IMG/VR virus record: IMGVR_UViG_3300032193_000200 | Span: 1-44,429 of that record | Length of the DNA stretch: 44,429 nt | From: a virus | Direction: 5' to 3' (one strand) | Part shown: positions 15,581 through 26,900 of the stretch, piece after piece | Position numbering within the stretch: position 1 is the stretch's first letter | How the letters are laid out: every line of letters starts with the position of its first letter | The notes under the pieces: generated by a model | Told to the model about the DNA's origin: nothing | Databases searched by the model: none | Seen by the model: the letters and a program-made list of their open reading frames with translations, nothing else | Translations under genes and position numbers: made by a program

Positions 15581-18500
15581 TTACTTCTTAGTGATGGTGG
15601 AGGTTACAGTAATATTTACCGTTTCAGTTGCTGCAACGTTTGAACCGATTGCAAGATTGAGTCTTACTTCATTAGCACCAGTAACTTCAAATGTTGGAAC
15701 AATCAGTTGTGTGCCAGTTCTGATGTTGCCATATTCGGTGTGGAATACATCAGTGGTATTATCAGTAATGCCAAACTCAATAAACTCTTTGTCGCCAGTT
15801 GTAGTATTGTGAGCAACAATAACTGTCTTGGCTCCCATGGCAGTTGCTGTAGGATAAAGAACAGAGTTTGCATTATTTACAGTTCCTTGTGTCAAAGAAA
15901 CTTTATCAGTAAGAATCTTGATATCATTAAGTTCAAATTCCTGCAAGTCACCATCAAAGACTTTGACTTGATTGATAGTTCCAGTTCCAAAACCTGTATT
16001 GAGGTATACATCACCTTGGTTGTCAAGTCTCAAGACTGGTTCAACAAAAAGACCACTGGAAAGTCCAATGTCAAAGTATTGCTTGCTACCATGCAAGAAT
16101 GTTCTATCTACGGCGGTGTTGTCTAGCGTTGTTGCAGCACCATCAAATGTCATTAGAGATGCTGTAATTTCAAATTCATCTGAAGTGGATGAAACAATCG
16201 TATCTACTGTATCAAACTGCAACTCTGTAGTAGTCAGTCTTAGTGTATTGCTACCATCATTGTAGAAGTAGAGGACATTTTCATTTGCTCCAGGTGAAGT
16301 TTCTGGAATGATGTAAGTATTTTGGTCAACGTCCTTGACTCCACCAAGAGAACCCCAGTTCGCTCCATCATAACCTTCAAATTGTGTGGATGTTGTATTG
16401 AATCTGATGCTGCCTTGTGCTTGAACACCCCTTTCTCCATCAGTACCGACTGGAATTACAATTGATGATGCAGCGTCAATGGTTACTTTCTTACCAGGGT
16501 TTGGTCTAAAGACCAGATCACTAACATCTGTGCTGATAGTGTTATCTGCTAAACGCAATTCCGAGTTGATAACAACTGGACATGCAGCATCGGGTCCAAT
16601 TCTAACTTCTTCAATCTCTTCAAATGTTAGAGGTGCAACTGCTAACTGAGACCATGTAAGAATTGCAGTACCATTTAGTTGGGCACCTGTGGTGTGGATA
16701 GGTTCATTGCCACTAGTTCCAGTTGTACCAGCAGTTGTAACTTCATACAAGTTATTCAACCACTTGACATACTGACCAAGTGTTACTGGAGTATTCGCAG
16801 TCCAAACTTGATATGCAGGTGCATTAGTTGCTGGAGAGTGAATTTTCTTATTGGTTACAAACTCTAGTTTAGTTGGACCAAACTTGACAGTATTAATACC
16901 ATCATTGTAGAACCAAAGGGTGTTATCATTAGAACCAATTGTTTGTTCTGCAAGAATATAAGTGTTACCGTCTAGGTCTCTGACACCACCAAGAGAAGAC
17001 CATGCCTGAGATGTAGCACTGTATCCTTCATACTGATTCGTTTGTGTATTGAATCTGATAGATCCATTACCAACTGCTGCAGCTCCAGGTCTTTGTGATG
17101 TATCACCAGCGGGAATGTTGATTGCTGTAGTTGTGTCTACCTTGACAACTCTACCAGTAGCTGGTTCTAAAACTAGGTCAGAAGTTACAGAGCGAATCTC
17201 ATTGTTCTCTAAAACAAGTTCGCTATTAATATCAATTGTACTAGTAGTTACAATAGTACCACCGATCGTTAGGTTACCTGTAGATTCTGCAACAGCAAAT
17301 GCACTACCGATTGCAAAATCTGCAGATACGTTAACATTATCAGTGTTTAACGTAATAGTATTTGTTGTTGTATTGGTGAGGTTTGTTACCTCAATGTCTC
17401 CTCCAGCAATTGTTGGAGCAGTTAGAGTTCCAGTTATATTAGCAGCGTTAGATGTTAATTGCTGAGAAACTACTTCCGTCAAGGTAATAGTTCCAGTATC
17501 AACATCCTGTAAAATTGTATCAGATACTTGCGTTTGGGTTACAGTAACTTCAAATCCACTACCAAATACTTTGGGGTTATTTGGATCTGATGTTACAGTT
17601 GCTTCGTTACCAATATCACCACCAGACTCAGCATTTTCTGGATCGTTGATTGAGTTAAAGTAATATAGTGTTGTTGGAGTATTTGCAGTAACTGTAATCT
17701 CAACATCATTCTGATTACGAATCACACCATCAGTAAACTCAGCACCAGCAAATGTGAGGGTTACCAGACCAGAGACGAGTGGAGCATCCGACAGAGTAAT
17801 TGTTGTTGCATTATCAACAGATGCAACCGTTGTGTTAATAGCTAATTCTCCAGGACCAGTTCCAGTCTCTGTTACTGTCATTCCAGCAACGATACCAGTT
17901 GTCGAAGTTACAGTAATTTGTGTGGAAGTAGAATCAAGTGTCGTGGTGATGTTCTCTACTAAACTTGGTGCTTTAGATCCACCTGGGAATGCAGAGAAAG
18001 CGAATGTATGTACGTTGTTTGATGCATCCGATGTATCAATTTGATACTTGTTGCCAACATAGAACGTAAGGTTTGGATGCATCTGTGCTCCAGAACCATC
18101 ACCAGTATCAATAAAGAATTTGTTTCTAGTTGTTCCTGCTGTATTAATTGTATATTGAGTTGTTCCGTATGTAGCAGTGGTAGCACCAACAATAATGCTA
18201 TCAGCATCTTGGAAACCAGAAGCATATGTAATAATATTGCTAATGTTTCCGCCAGAAGTGTTGACTACATAAACTTCTGCATCTGTGCTTTGAGAAACAC
18301 TACTAATTGTAACAGTAACATCATCTGCTGGACTTGCACCACCAACTAAGTTTCCACCAATAGTACAAGTGTCTGTGTCTGCATAGAACAAACCACCAGT
18401 AAATGTAACTGTGCTAATGTCACCAGCTGGATCCCTAGCAATATCAATACTACCACCCTGTCCATTTCCAGATGTTGTGAATACTGTAATTCCAGAATAT

Positions 18501-20740
18501 GTTGCGTTTGCTTCTGCAAGAATAGTTGAACCAGCGCCACTTGCTGATTGTGGCGCACCATCTGCAACTTTGATAACATCACCAACACTGATTGCAGAAG
18601 AAGTGACCGTGCCACTAAATGTAATCAGTTGAGTTGGTTGTGTTGTGAGTGTGTATATAATTGGTTGAGTTAGGGAAGATGCGTCTACACTCAGACTATC
18701 ACCAATATTATATCCATTACCAGCATCGGACAATGTGAAATTGGTGTCATCAATAACACCCAAAGTATCAATTGTAAATGAGAATGGTGTTGTTCCTACT
18801 CCAAATGGAGGTGCGAAGTCTAGAACTGCAGCACCAGGAGTTGTTGGTGAAGTAGAAAGAACAATTTGATTTGGTGTGGTTGTCAGATCTACAGAAGAAA
18901 CTGTAGTGTCAGCAGCGAGAACACCACCACCACTTGTTTGGGTAACAGTGTAACCATTGAAGATACCAGAAGCATCGGCAACTTCAATAGTGGATAGTCC
19001 AAGAGGAGAAACAAAAGTTAGAGTTGCTGCACCACCAGTGGTTGCAGGACCAGACATGGTAATCTGGGTAGCATTATCAACTGATTGAACAGTTAGTGTT
19101 CCAGAACCAGCATCACCAGTGCTTCCAGCATCGGTGTAGATAAGCATTCCTGGGTTGATTCCTGCAGTGGTTGTCATTGCGACAACAGCAGAGGAACCAG
19201 TGAGAGTTGCAGCTGCACCAGTTACCTGTCCAGGTAGTGTGGTGGATACATTAGAAACTGCTACTGGTAAAGTTTGAACGTCACCTACTACGTGATCAGT
19301 TCCATATGATGTAATTGTAATTGCATCAATTTTACCAGGGTTACTGGTTACTGTATATGCAAAGTTAGATCCACCACCTCCACCTAGGTCAGAATCTGCA
19401 GCACTTAGAACGTCACCAGTTATGTAATTCTGTCCATTATCTGTAAATACGACGGCAGTAACTTCACCGTCATATACAGGACCAGATAGTGTAAATTCTA
19501 TTCCAGTACCAGCGCCACCCAAGAAGTTATTTGGGAAAGTTACAACATCACCTGCTTGGTATCCAATACCACCAGAAGCAGTGACAATGTTGGTAGCAGA
19601 TCCACTAGTGATTGTAATATCATAAGAAGTGCCATAACCATAAGATCCAGCAGTACCAGATACAACATTCATTGTACCGCCCATGCCAGTATGGACAGAA
19701 CAGTTATATTGCAGAACAGTGCCAGCAGTTGCAGCAGGAAGAACGATTATATCAGTAAATGCTCCAGCACTACCAGGAGTGCCGTTAGAAAGCATGATAT
19801 ATTCTGCGGGTAGGAAACTACCTGCATTATCGTTGAACATCAAAGGATGTCCAGTATTAGATGCATCAGATTGATCAAATCTGTAGGTATTGCCAATAGT
19901 CAAGCTAAGTGTAGCTTGAGTTTGTCCATCAATCTGGTAAAGATTATCTGGTGGTGGAGTACCAGGATTTGTTACTGTAGTAACAGCAAATGTTTGTGTT
20001 GGTGTGTTGAATGCTTGTACGAATGTGTATACACCATCGGTGTATCCAGAACCAGCGTTGGAGATAGTACCAGGATACTGGGTGTTACCAGTAATAGTAA
20101 TTGTTGCTTCCGCACCAGTTCCTGTACCACCCGTCATAGGAACAGCTGTATATGTTCCAGGAACATATGCGGAACCTTCTGTAATGTCTCCTACAATGCC
20201 ATCTACATCGAAGTCAGCAAACATTCCTAGTGTAGGAGATCCACTAGAAACAAATGGTTGTGCTGCATAACTACCAGCAGTGTAGTTAGCACCTGTATTG
20301 GTAATTGTACCCTTAAATTCTAGTACAGTAATATCTGCGGTTGCACCTTCACCAGATCCACCAGTAAGAATTACGCTACTATAACTTCCACTGTCATAGT
20401 TTTGACCCTGGTTTACAATTGTCAGACCAGACTGGACAAGAATTTTCTTTCTTACTTTGATGTCTCTATAACTAATTACCTCTAGAGGCGCATAGTCAAA
20501 TAGGTTCTTACCAGCAGAAACGATGCCTAAAGTTCCTGTGTCTGCTTTGAAGATGCCTAAAGTTGAATCACTAGTAAACGCCAAAGATGGCGCAACTCTA
20601 GTTCCATCTCCAATTTTTAATTCGCCAGTGGCGAGGTTACTACCACCAGATGTGACGTTGAAAATCTGGGCACCGATGTCATTGATTTTTACCCTTTGCT
20701 GTTCAAAGGTATCAGTGCGTGCTACATTAATTGCTGGCAT
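15581..20740 (-). CDS. Large virion protein with cupredoxin-like domain and fibre modules (1719 aa)
   Basis: Start MPAINVARTDTFEQQRVKIN, the usual opening of a cyanophage structural family. Modules: GSGY-type beta repeats (about 100-250); a cupredoxin-like domain (about 268-361) with His298, Cys347, His350 and Met353; beta repeats ending near VDNATQITMS (about 510-577, 578-643); an EANATY module (about 735-815); a second, degenerate cupredoxin-like unit (about 891-925 and 999-1043) split by another VDNATTIT repeat; then two fibre boxes (GSIRFNTQTNQYEGYSATSQ and GSIRFNTTSTQFEGYDGANW) with a CBM5/12-like unit between (about 1310-1367). The C-terminus VTSTITKK is basic. The ATG overlaps the end of the small upstream gene by 14 bases. 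A late-promoter-like CATAAATA lies 54 bases upstream. I infer an outer baseplate or fibre component. Confidence 0.87.
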   Translation of the reverse strand: MPAINVARTDTFEQQRVKINDIGAQIFNVTSGGSNLATGELKIGDGTRVAPSLAFTSDSTLGIFKADTGTLGIVSAGKNLFDYAPLEVISYRDIKVRKKILVQSGLTIVNQGQNYDSGSYSSVILTGGSGEGATADITVLEFKGTITNTGANYTAGSYAAQPFVSSGSPTLGMFADFDVDGIVGDITEGSAYVPGTYTAVPMTGGTGTGAEATITITGNTQYPGTISNAGSGYTDGVYTFVQAFNTPTQTFAVTTVTNPGTPPPDNLYQIDGQTQATLSLTIGNTYRFDQSDASNTGHPLMFNDNAGSFLPAEYIMLSNGTPGSAGAFTDIIVLPAATAGTVLQYNCSVHTGMGGTMNVVSGTAGSYGYGTSYDITITSGSATNIVTASGGIGYQAGDVVTFPNNFLGGAGTGIEFTLSGPVYDGEVTAVVFTDNGQNYITGDVLSAADSDLGGGGGSNFAYTVTSNPGKIDAITITSYGTDHVVGDVQTLPVAVSNVSTTLPGQVTGAAATLTGSSAVVAMTTTAGINPGMLIYTDAGSTGDAGSGTLTVQSVDNATQITMSGPATTGGAATLTFVSPLGLSTIEVADASGIFNGYTVTQTSGGGVLAADTTVSSVDLTTTPNQIVLSTSPTTPGAAVLDFAPPFGVGTTPFSFTIDTLGVIDDTNFTLSDAGNGYNIGDSLSVDASSLTQPIIYTLTTQPTQLITFSGTVTSSAISVGDVIKVADGAPQSASGAGSTILAEANATYSGITVFTTSGNGQGGSIDIARDPAGDISTVTFTGGLFYADTDTCTIGGNLVGGASPADDVTVTISSVSQSTDAEVYVVNTSGGNISNIITYASGFQDADSIIVGATTATYGTTQYTINTAGTTRNKFFIDTGDGSGAQMHPNLTFYVGNKYQIDTSDASNNVHTFAFSAFPGGSKAPSLVENITTTLDSTSTQITVTSTTGIVAGMTVTETGTGPGELAINTTVASVDNATTITLSDAPLVSGLVTLTFAGAEFTDGVIRNQNDVEITVTANTPTTLYYFNSINDPENAESGGDIGNEATVTSDPNNPKVFGSGFEVTVTQTQVSDTILQDVDTGTITLTEVVSQQLTSNAANITGTLTAPTIAGGDIEVTNLTNTTTNTITLNTDNVNVSADFAIGSAFAVAESTGNLTIGGTIVTTSTIDINSELVLENNEIRSVTSDLVLEPATGRVVKVDTTTAINIPAGDTSQRPGAAAVGNGSIRFNTQTNQYEGYSATSQAWSSLGGVRDLDGNTYILAEQTIGSNDNTLWFYNDGINTVKFGPTKLEFVTNKKIHSPATNAPAYQVWTANTPVTLGQYVKWLNNLYEVTTAGTTGTSGNEPIHTTGAQLNGTAILTWSQLAVAPLTFEEIEEVRIGPDAACPVVINSELRLADNTISTDVSDLVFRPNPGKKVTIDAASSIVIPVGTDGERGVQAQGSIRFNTTSTQFEGYDGANWGSLGGVKDVDQNTYIIPETSPGANENVLYFYNDGSNTLRLTTTELQFDTVDTIVSSTSDEFEITASLMTFDGAATTLDNTAVDRTFLHGSKQYFDIGLSSGLFVEPVLRLDNQGDVYLNTGFGTGTINQVKVFDGDLQEFELNDIKILTDKVSLTQGTVNNANSVLYPTATAMGAKTVIVAHNTTTGDKEFIEFGITDNTTDVFHTEYGNIRTGTQLIVPTFEVTGANEVRLNLAIGSNVAATETVNITVTSTITKK
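16635..16812 (-). repeat. CBM5/12-like unit in the 1719-aa protein
   Basis: Residues about 1310-1367: AYQVWTANTPVTLGQYVKW, then LNNLYEVTTAGTTGTSG and a closing TAILTW. The spacing of aromatic residues fits small carbohydrate-binding modules common in phage fibre proteins. Pattern-based only. Confidence 0.45.
18290..18540 (-). repeat. EANATY module shared with the DUF4815-type protein
   Basis: Encodes ILAEANATYSGITVFTTSGN, an IARDPAGDISTVTFTGG strand pair, and ADDVTVTISSV. The segment at 27320-27565 in another gene has the same order: LAGEANATYTGVTGNSSANG, VARNSSGVISNVTVTAGG, TDDITITVATI. Confidence 0.7.
19660..19940 (-). other. Cupredoxin-like domain region of the 1719-aa protein
   Basis: Encodes about residues 268-361. 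GNTYRFDQSDASNTGHPLMF carries His298 and LQYNCSVHTGMGGTM carries Cys347, His350 and Met353. A His, then Cys-x2-His-x2-Met, is the ligand layout expected of a mononuclear copper site in a plastocyanin-like fold, although the Met spacing is shorter than in plastocyanin. Whether copper is bound cannot be told from sequence. Confidence 0.6.
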
Positions 20741-20933
20741 TTTTGATTAACTCTCGCAGTAAGGATTTGATCTCAGAAACTTCATTCTTCAACATATTTA
20801 TGTCGTCCAACGCGGAACTCAGCTGCTTTGATTTTCTCCTCGACTCTATAGCCGAGGAGTCCTTACATATGATGGCACCTGTGTTTAGGTCCCTTACGAG
20901 ACCATCGTGCCCCTCAACTTTTGCATATCCCAT
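20727..20933 (-). CDS. Small coiled-coil protein, unknown function (68 aa)
   Basis: Start MGYAKVEGHDGLVRDLNTGA, a compact N-terminal segment, followed by a predicted coiled coil from about residue 30 to the end (LSSALDDINMLKNEVSEIKS). It begins 9 bases after the DUF4815-type gene and its last 14 bases overlap the start of the 1719-residue gene, so translation is probably coupled. Short proteins with the same GYAKVEGH start are frequent in T4-like cyanophage structural regions. No function is known to me. A late-promoter-like CATAAATA lies inside the gene and likely serves the downstream gene. Confidence 0.8.
   Translation of the reverse strand: MGYAKVEGHDGLVRDLNTGAIICKDSSAIESRRKSKQLSSALDDINMLKNEVSEIKSLLRELIKNASN
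20795..20802 (-). promoter_or_regulatory. Late-promoter-like CATAAATA ahead of the 1719-aa gene
   Basis: CATAAATA on the minus strand, one mismatch from T4 late TATAAATA, inside the 68-aa gene and 54 bases before the next ATG. Predicted transcript start is near 20789. Confidence 0.55.
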
Positions 20934-20942
20934 ACGCGGAAA

Positions 20943-23900
20943 TTAATATGAAGCAACTGCTCTCATATCCTGAATCTTAGGAACGTACACTGGATCATTA
21001 GATCTCATGACAATCTTGATTCCGAAAGAGCTAAATTCTGGTAGATTTGCAACACTATATTGCAGTTCTTGATAAGAAGTTTGCTTCTCTACGATACCAG
21101 AAACGGTATTCTCGTTAGTTGGCAATTCATCTGTATTTGGTAGACCTGTTCCGTTGAAATATTCCCACTCAATGTTATCAAAAGATTCTTGACTGGAAGA
21201 CTTCTTATAACGGAATAGAACTTGTACGTCATCAATGTTCTTGACATTTGCTGTCAATCTAACATCGATCGTTGTTCCAGGGTTACCAATTGCAATTTCC
21301 TTGGTTACATACTTAGCAATGGAAGAACTATTGCTGAAGGACGTTTCTGGTCTGTATTCAATACCATTTGTATATGATACACCAGAAACTTCCCAATATC
21401 CAGTTGTCTCACTTTGTTGATCTGGATATGCAATAATATCTCCTACTCTGAAGATATCTTCTACACCCTCACCAGATCTAGCGTTACCACCAGTTGCAGA
21501 TTCAACAAGAGATTCTGTATATCCAAGAGTTCCAAATGGTTTCTTGTCATTGCGTAGTGTAATCGTGAGATTTTGAGCATCAAAGATTTCTACTTTACCG
21601 TTGATCTTATTATCAAAGGTAGAAGTTAGAGCACTTGGATTTCTTGCTACGATATTCTCAGCAACGTCTACACTGAAGACCTGTCTAGTTGGATCAGTAG
21701 ATACCGCAGCACGAGACTGATTCTGAACATCAGTTAGTGCTGGATCATATCCAACCGCAGAAAGTGAAGTGTCACCAAAAGTGATACCTTCATTCTTTTG
21801 GAATCCGTTTGTTGTGGATACTCTTACCCAAATCGTTGGACTGCCGTTGATTTCCTCAACTCTAGCAATCGTTCCTTTTGCTTTACTTACAGCACCTTCA
21901 ACTGCTTGTGGTACTGTAATTACAGTTCCAGCTGGAATGTTTGTCAAAGCAAACTGCGAAACTGGTTTGAAATCAAGGACTTGATCTCTTCTTCCGTAAC
22001 GATCTTCTTGTCCAGCAGACTTCTCAATTCTATTGCTTGCTAACTTAATAGAAGCAGAAGACAAGTCAATAGCAGGAGACAGATAGGAAACTGTAGATGC
22101 TAGTTTGATACTATACTGCAGTGACTTATCAATGTTATTAGAAGTTTGATTGATCTTAGAAGCAAGAACTTTCTGATTAGTGAAATAGTGAATTTCATTC
22201 AAGAAAGTCTTTTCATCACTAACTTGAGTGTAAGAAGTGTAGTTATTGGTAGTAGAGTCAACTGGGATAATATTGGTGGTCTGAACAGTCGTCTTTACGC
22301 TTGTAGCAGTAAATGTTAGATAATTTACTTGTGGATACAGACGCTCATATTTTTTGTTGTGAGCAACAAGAATAGATGATCCACCACCCCTAAGTGTGCT
22401 AGCAGCAACGGTAGGACTTGCAATATGGTAGTAATCAACACCAGCACTATCTACAGTATAAAGTCTGGAGTTTAGTTGAGTTGCTGGGATACCACCAGTA
22501 TCTGCCGAACCCTTGAAGAATACGAAGGACTTTCCGCGATCTTCAAAACCATGGTTTGGATGATAAACACGAATGATCTTATTGTTATTTCTGAATAGAT
22601 CAGATGTAGCACCAGCGTTAGAACCACCATCTGTTTCAAATGGATCTCTTCCAAGAGCTTCGTATGTAAGATCTTCGTTCTCGATCTTGAGTGTTCCTTC
22701 TCTAGTAATATCAAATTCTGCTCTATGAATAGTGAACTTAATATCTTCAAAGAGGTCTTCAGACCAAGTGTCTACGTTTTGAGATCTGAATACAGATCCT
22801 AGTAGTGGTTGTGTAGTTACAGGTGTGCTTGTAGCAATTTCAATTTCACCTAGTCTAGATGTCCATAGTGCATACTCTGTTGAATCAGTTTCAACAACTA
22901 GTGCATATTTGGAGTTATTTTGTAGATAAACTGGGTTATCAAAAATGAATCTAGTTGGTGTTGTAGATTCTGTAACTCCACTAGAATCGACTGCTACACC
23001 CATTCTAACTGCTGGTGTGTCAATCGTTACACTTGCCTCAACTACAGCGCCTGCAGCGCCATTACCGATGCCTTTGACAACGATAGATGGTGGGGATGTA
23101 TACTCAGAACCAAATAGTGTTGGTTCTGCAAAGTAAATCTTACCTTCGGAAATACTTACTCTGCCGTTTGCAACACTACCACCAGGCAATTGTGGACTCT
23201 CGAAAGAAAGAATAGCAGTTTCGTAATTTCCACCAGTTTCTTTAACTGTCAAGTTTGTAACTTTACCAGCATCTCTCGCGATAGTCAATACAATCTGAGT
23301 GTTGTTGGTTGCATTGGATGTTGTTAGAGATCCAATAATTAGATCTTCATTTTGAACAAATGTTTTACCATTGTGGTTGCTTAGAACAAGTGTGTAAACT
23401 TGCTCATTAGTCAACGTAACTTCTCCGTTTACAGTAGCAGTAATTTCATTATTGTTCTTGTCTAGAACTTTTGCAAGAGGACCACTGCAATTTGATCTAG
23501 AACCAGTAATGACTTCATTGATCTTGATGGTAGCAGTGCCATTAGCAAATACACGAATTCTTGTATCAGGAGTCAAAGAACGCTCTGTGCCAGGAAGAAT
23601 ATACTTTCCAGGCTTGTCGCTCTCTGTATTAGTCAGATATACTCTGATTGGAATGTTGGTAGACTTTTTATTGAAGTAGAGATCAACACCAGTAGCAAAA
23701 CAACCACCATCGAAGTTCTCGATCTTGAATGTTTGTGCTAATGGATTTGGTTTTGTCTCTACATCAGTAACACTATCGATCAACTGTACACCTTCATTTG
23801 CTTTGAAGATAGCAGGTAGAGTAGAGTTGATAGTGGAAGGATTCTCTGGTAGTCTGCCAAGAGCATAATACTTGACTTCAGCATAAGAATCTACAGTGTC

Positions 23901-26900
23901 TTTAGCAGCATTTGTTGCACTAGATGTAAACCTAACTGTCTTAATACCAGTGGTAACTCTAACTTGCTCAGATGTCAAGTCGTAATTTACAGTATTGACA
24001 TCTCCAGTCCAAGTAGCATTCTCAAGTGGAGCATATCCACCAGGAATTAGAATCAAACCACTTGCATTACCATTTTCATCAGTGACGATGCTGCCATTGA
24101 AACCAGATAGAGAGTTTCCTGCAAGACCAGTAAATCTGGCATCTGGGTTTACCCATCTTGTAATATCTCTTCCTTCTAAGAAAGGATATAGTCTAGTGGA
24201 TGGTTTTAGTCTCTTAATTACATACTTGACAGCAATGCTTCTTGCAAAGAACTTGAGGGAGGTTGCAATTGATCCCTTCTCATTGCTATCAGTAGATAGA
24301 CCTTTTCCTAACTCATTGTTCTGTGGACTTACGTTGGAAGAACTTGCTACGGAAGCAGATTCAACCTTGGAGAATGCACTGTCGGAATTAGTAGATCCAA
24401 ATGACGTGATTTCACCAAAGCTGTTTTTCGATCCAATCCAGTTAACAATGAAGGAATTGAAGATGCTGGAATATGCTTCAGTAATATCATTCTTTGCTAG
24501 GAAAATAGAATATAGTTGTGTGTTATTATCTACGACCAGTGGTTCTACACTGTCGTCATACCAAGAATCAATATTTGGTTCTAGGGCACCTTCTCCAACA
24601 TACTGGAGTGCTACAAATGGATTTGGATTAATCGTCTTGGTAGCAAAATCGTTACCTAGTAGAGGTAAAGTCGTATAAGGTAGAGTTACAATATTACCAG
24701 TTTTTTGGTATCCATCGATAACACGTTGATCGTTCCTTGTATTTGACTCTACAAGAGCATAAGAATCCTCATGTGTTTGAGATCTTAATACAGACTGTTG
24801 TGTGTCAATAGCACACTTATAATCACTAGAAGATACTTCACCTCTCAAGTGAGTTTCAAAGTTATCAACGATGAATCCAGTTTTGAATCTGTTGAATCCA
24901 ATTTCATCGCGAATTTGCATTCCTAGTGCTTGCTGCTCAAGAATGCTGAGAGTAGTGTAATACTCAAGTCTCTCAACACGCTTCTCCAACTTGGCAATAT
25001 CCTTCATCGTATATCTACGATTATCAACAGGAGTAATTCTTACATCCTTGCTGCTCGTAGTGAATGCTGGAATATAGAGATAGTATAGAGCGATTGCATC
25101 ATCCAGAGGTTCTGGACGAGTTGGGTTCTGTGAGGAGTTGCCTTCCTTAAGGACAAACTGACCTTTCTTATTAAGGAAGATACCATCAATTCTGCTCAAG
25201 AATTCTGTTTGACTGAAGCTGAATGTATATTCTAAACCCTTATCAGGAGCAGGTGTTACAGAAACTACACCGCCTTCTCCAATGAAACTAGTAGCAATAC
25301 CTTGTCTAGAAGAGGTATTTGAATAACCAGTGATATAAGAAGAGTTATCAACCTTGGGTCTGAAATCAAGGACGTTCTTAAGTGAAACGATACCATGAAC
25401 AGCAGAGTTGAATGATGGGATTTCTTCCAGAGTTACACCAGATTCGTGGTTGTAACTATCTACTGTACAGAAGTCACCAGCAGAGTGCTCAAAGTAATCA
25501 AATGCTACGACAAGTTGTCCTGTAGGTGCGGGGTATCCTGGTTTTAGAACAATTCTAGAAACATCATAGAATGTATCTCTCTGTCCATCATCAAAGGTAA
25601 ATCTATCAGTGATGTCCTGACCATTGCCAACTAGGTTTCCAGCAGTATCAACTTCTGGTGCAGCAACAGATGTTCCCTCATAAACATATCTCAACTTGTA
25701 TGCATCTGCATAAGTCGTGAGTGTAGTAGATTCGCTATCGAAGTCTTCTCCACGGAAAGGAATAACTCTATCACCAACAGACTTAATAAGGATTCTCTTA
25801 TTAGGAACGTTTGTTTTGATTCTAGGACGTGCTTTAGATAGTTCTAGAGTAGCAGATAATTTTAGTTTGGGGAAAGTATTTGTTGCGTTGAATACTGTGG
25901 TTGGTAAACTAATTTCTACAGAACCAGCATTTAGTCCACTTGCCTGATCAGTTTGATTGGTTGTAGATACATTGTCTGCGGTGATGTATACAATATCACC
26001 CTTCTTGACAGTAGTAGCGTCACCAGGATCAAGAACAGTCATAACAAAATTGGACTCATTGAAAGTTACAAACCTTTGAGTACCAAATGGTAGTTGAGCT
26101 GTAAATGTAATTGTATTTGAGTTACTAGTAGAAGTAGTTACGAAGTCTCTTCTGTAGTAATACTTGATCTTGGAGTCTTCGGATCCTCTAGAAACAGATG
26201 CAACTTGACCACTGCCAGTTGGATAGATTAGTGTTCCAGATCCAAAGTTATCAATCTTTGGAGAAATCTTGACAATGCTATCATTAGTTACATCTTCTGG
26301 AATAGCAGTGTTTAGATAAATTCTAGACTTGATAGTGCCTTCTGGTTTAGTTGCAAATTGAACAGATGCTCTTACAGACTTGCCATCTGTTCCAGTAAAT
26401 TGGATATAGTCACCTTGCTTGAGAAGTTGTGTAGCATCTCCACCAAAACCATTACACTCTAGGAATCTATATCCTTTTTTACCAGAGAAGGTAAATTCAG
26501 TAACCGAAGTAAGATTTACATATTCTGTTTTGTTGCTTTCGATATCAGCAGTAAACTTGTTAGCACCGAGACTACCAAACGCAGAACCAAAAGACTTGAC
26601 ATCTGCAGGACTATAGGTAGTAACGCTATTTCTGAACAATACTGCATCAACTCTTGCAGCAAGAGCAATGTTTGCATTAGGATCAGTAATAGTTACTGTA
26701 GGTGGTTGAGAATATTTCTGAGAGAAAGCTTTTCTTTCTCTGACAACAACAGAAATAACCCTACCGCCAGCATCAACAGAAAGAGTTACCTTAGAACTGT
26801 CAAATGGTTGACCGTTGATAGAAACTCCTGCCGATGACGCCGTATATCCACCAGTAGATCTATACTTGGTAACAAAGTGAGAAATGGTATCGTCAGTTGC

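Noticed and set aside
15707-16126. A 139-codon plus-strand frame opposite the 1719-residue gene
   Set aside because: Cysteine and serine-rich shadow translation, no ribosome site, inside a clearly coding gene.
23995-24678. A 227-codon open frame on the plus strand
   Set aside because: It lies wholly inside the DUF4815-type gene, its protein has no recognisable motif, and there is no ribosome site or promoter. Such frames are expected opposite long, low-stop coding sequence.
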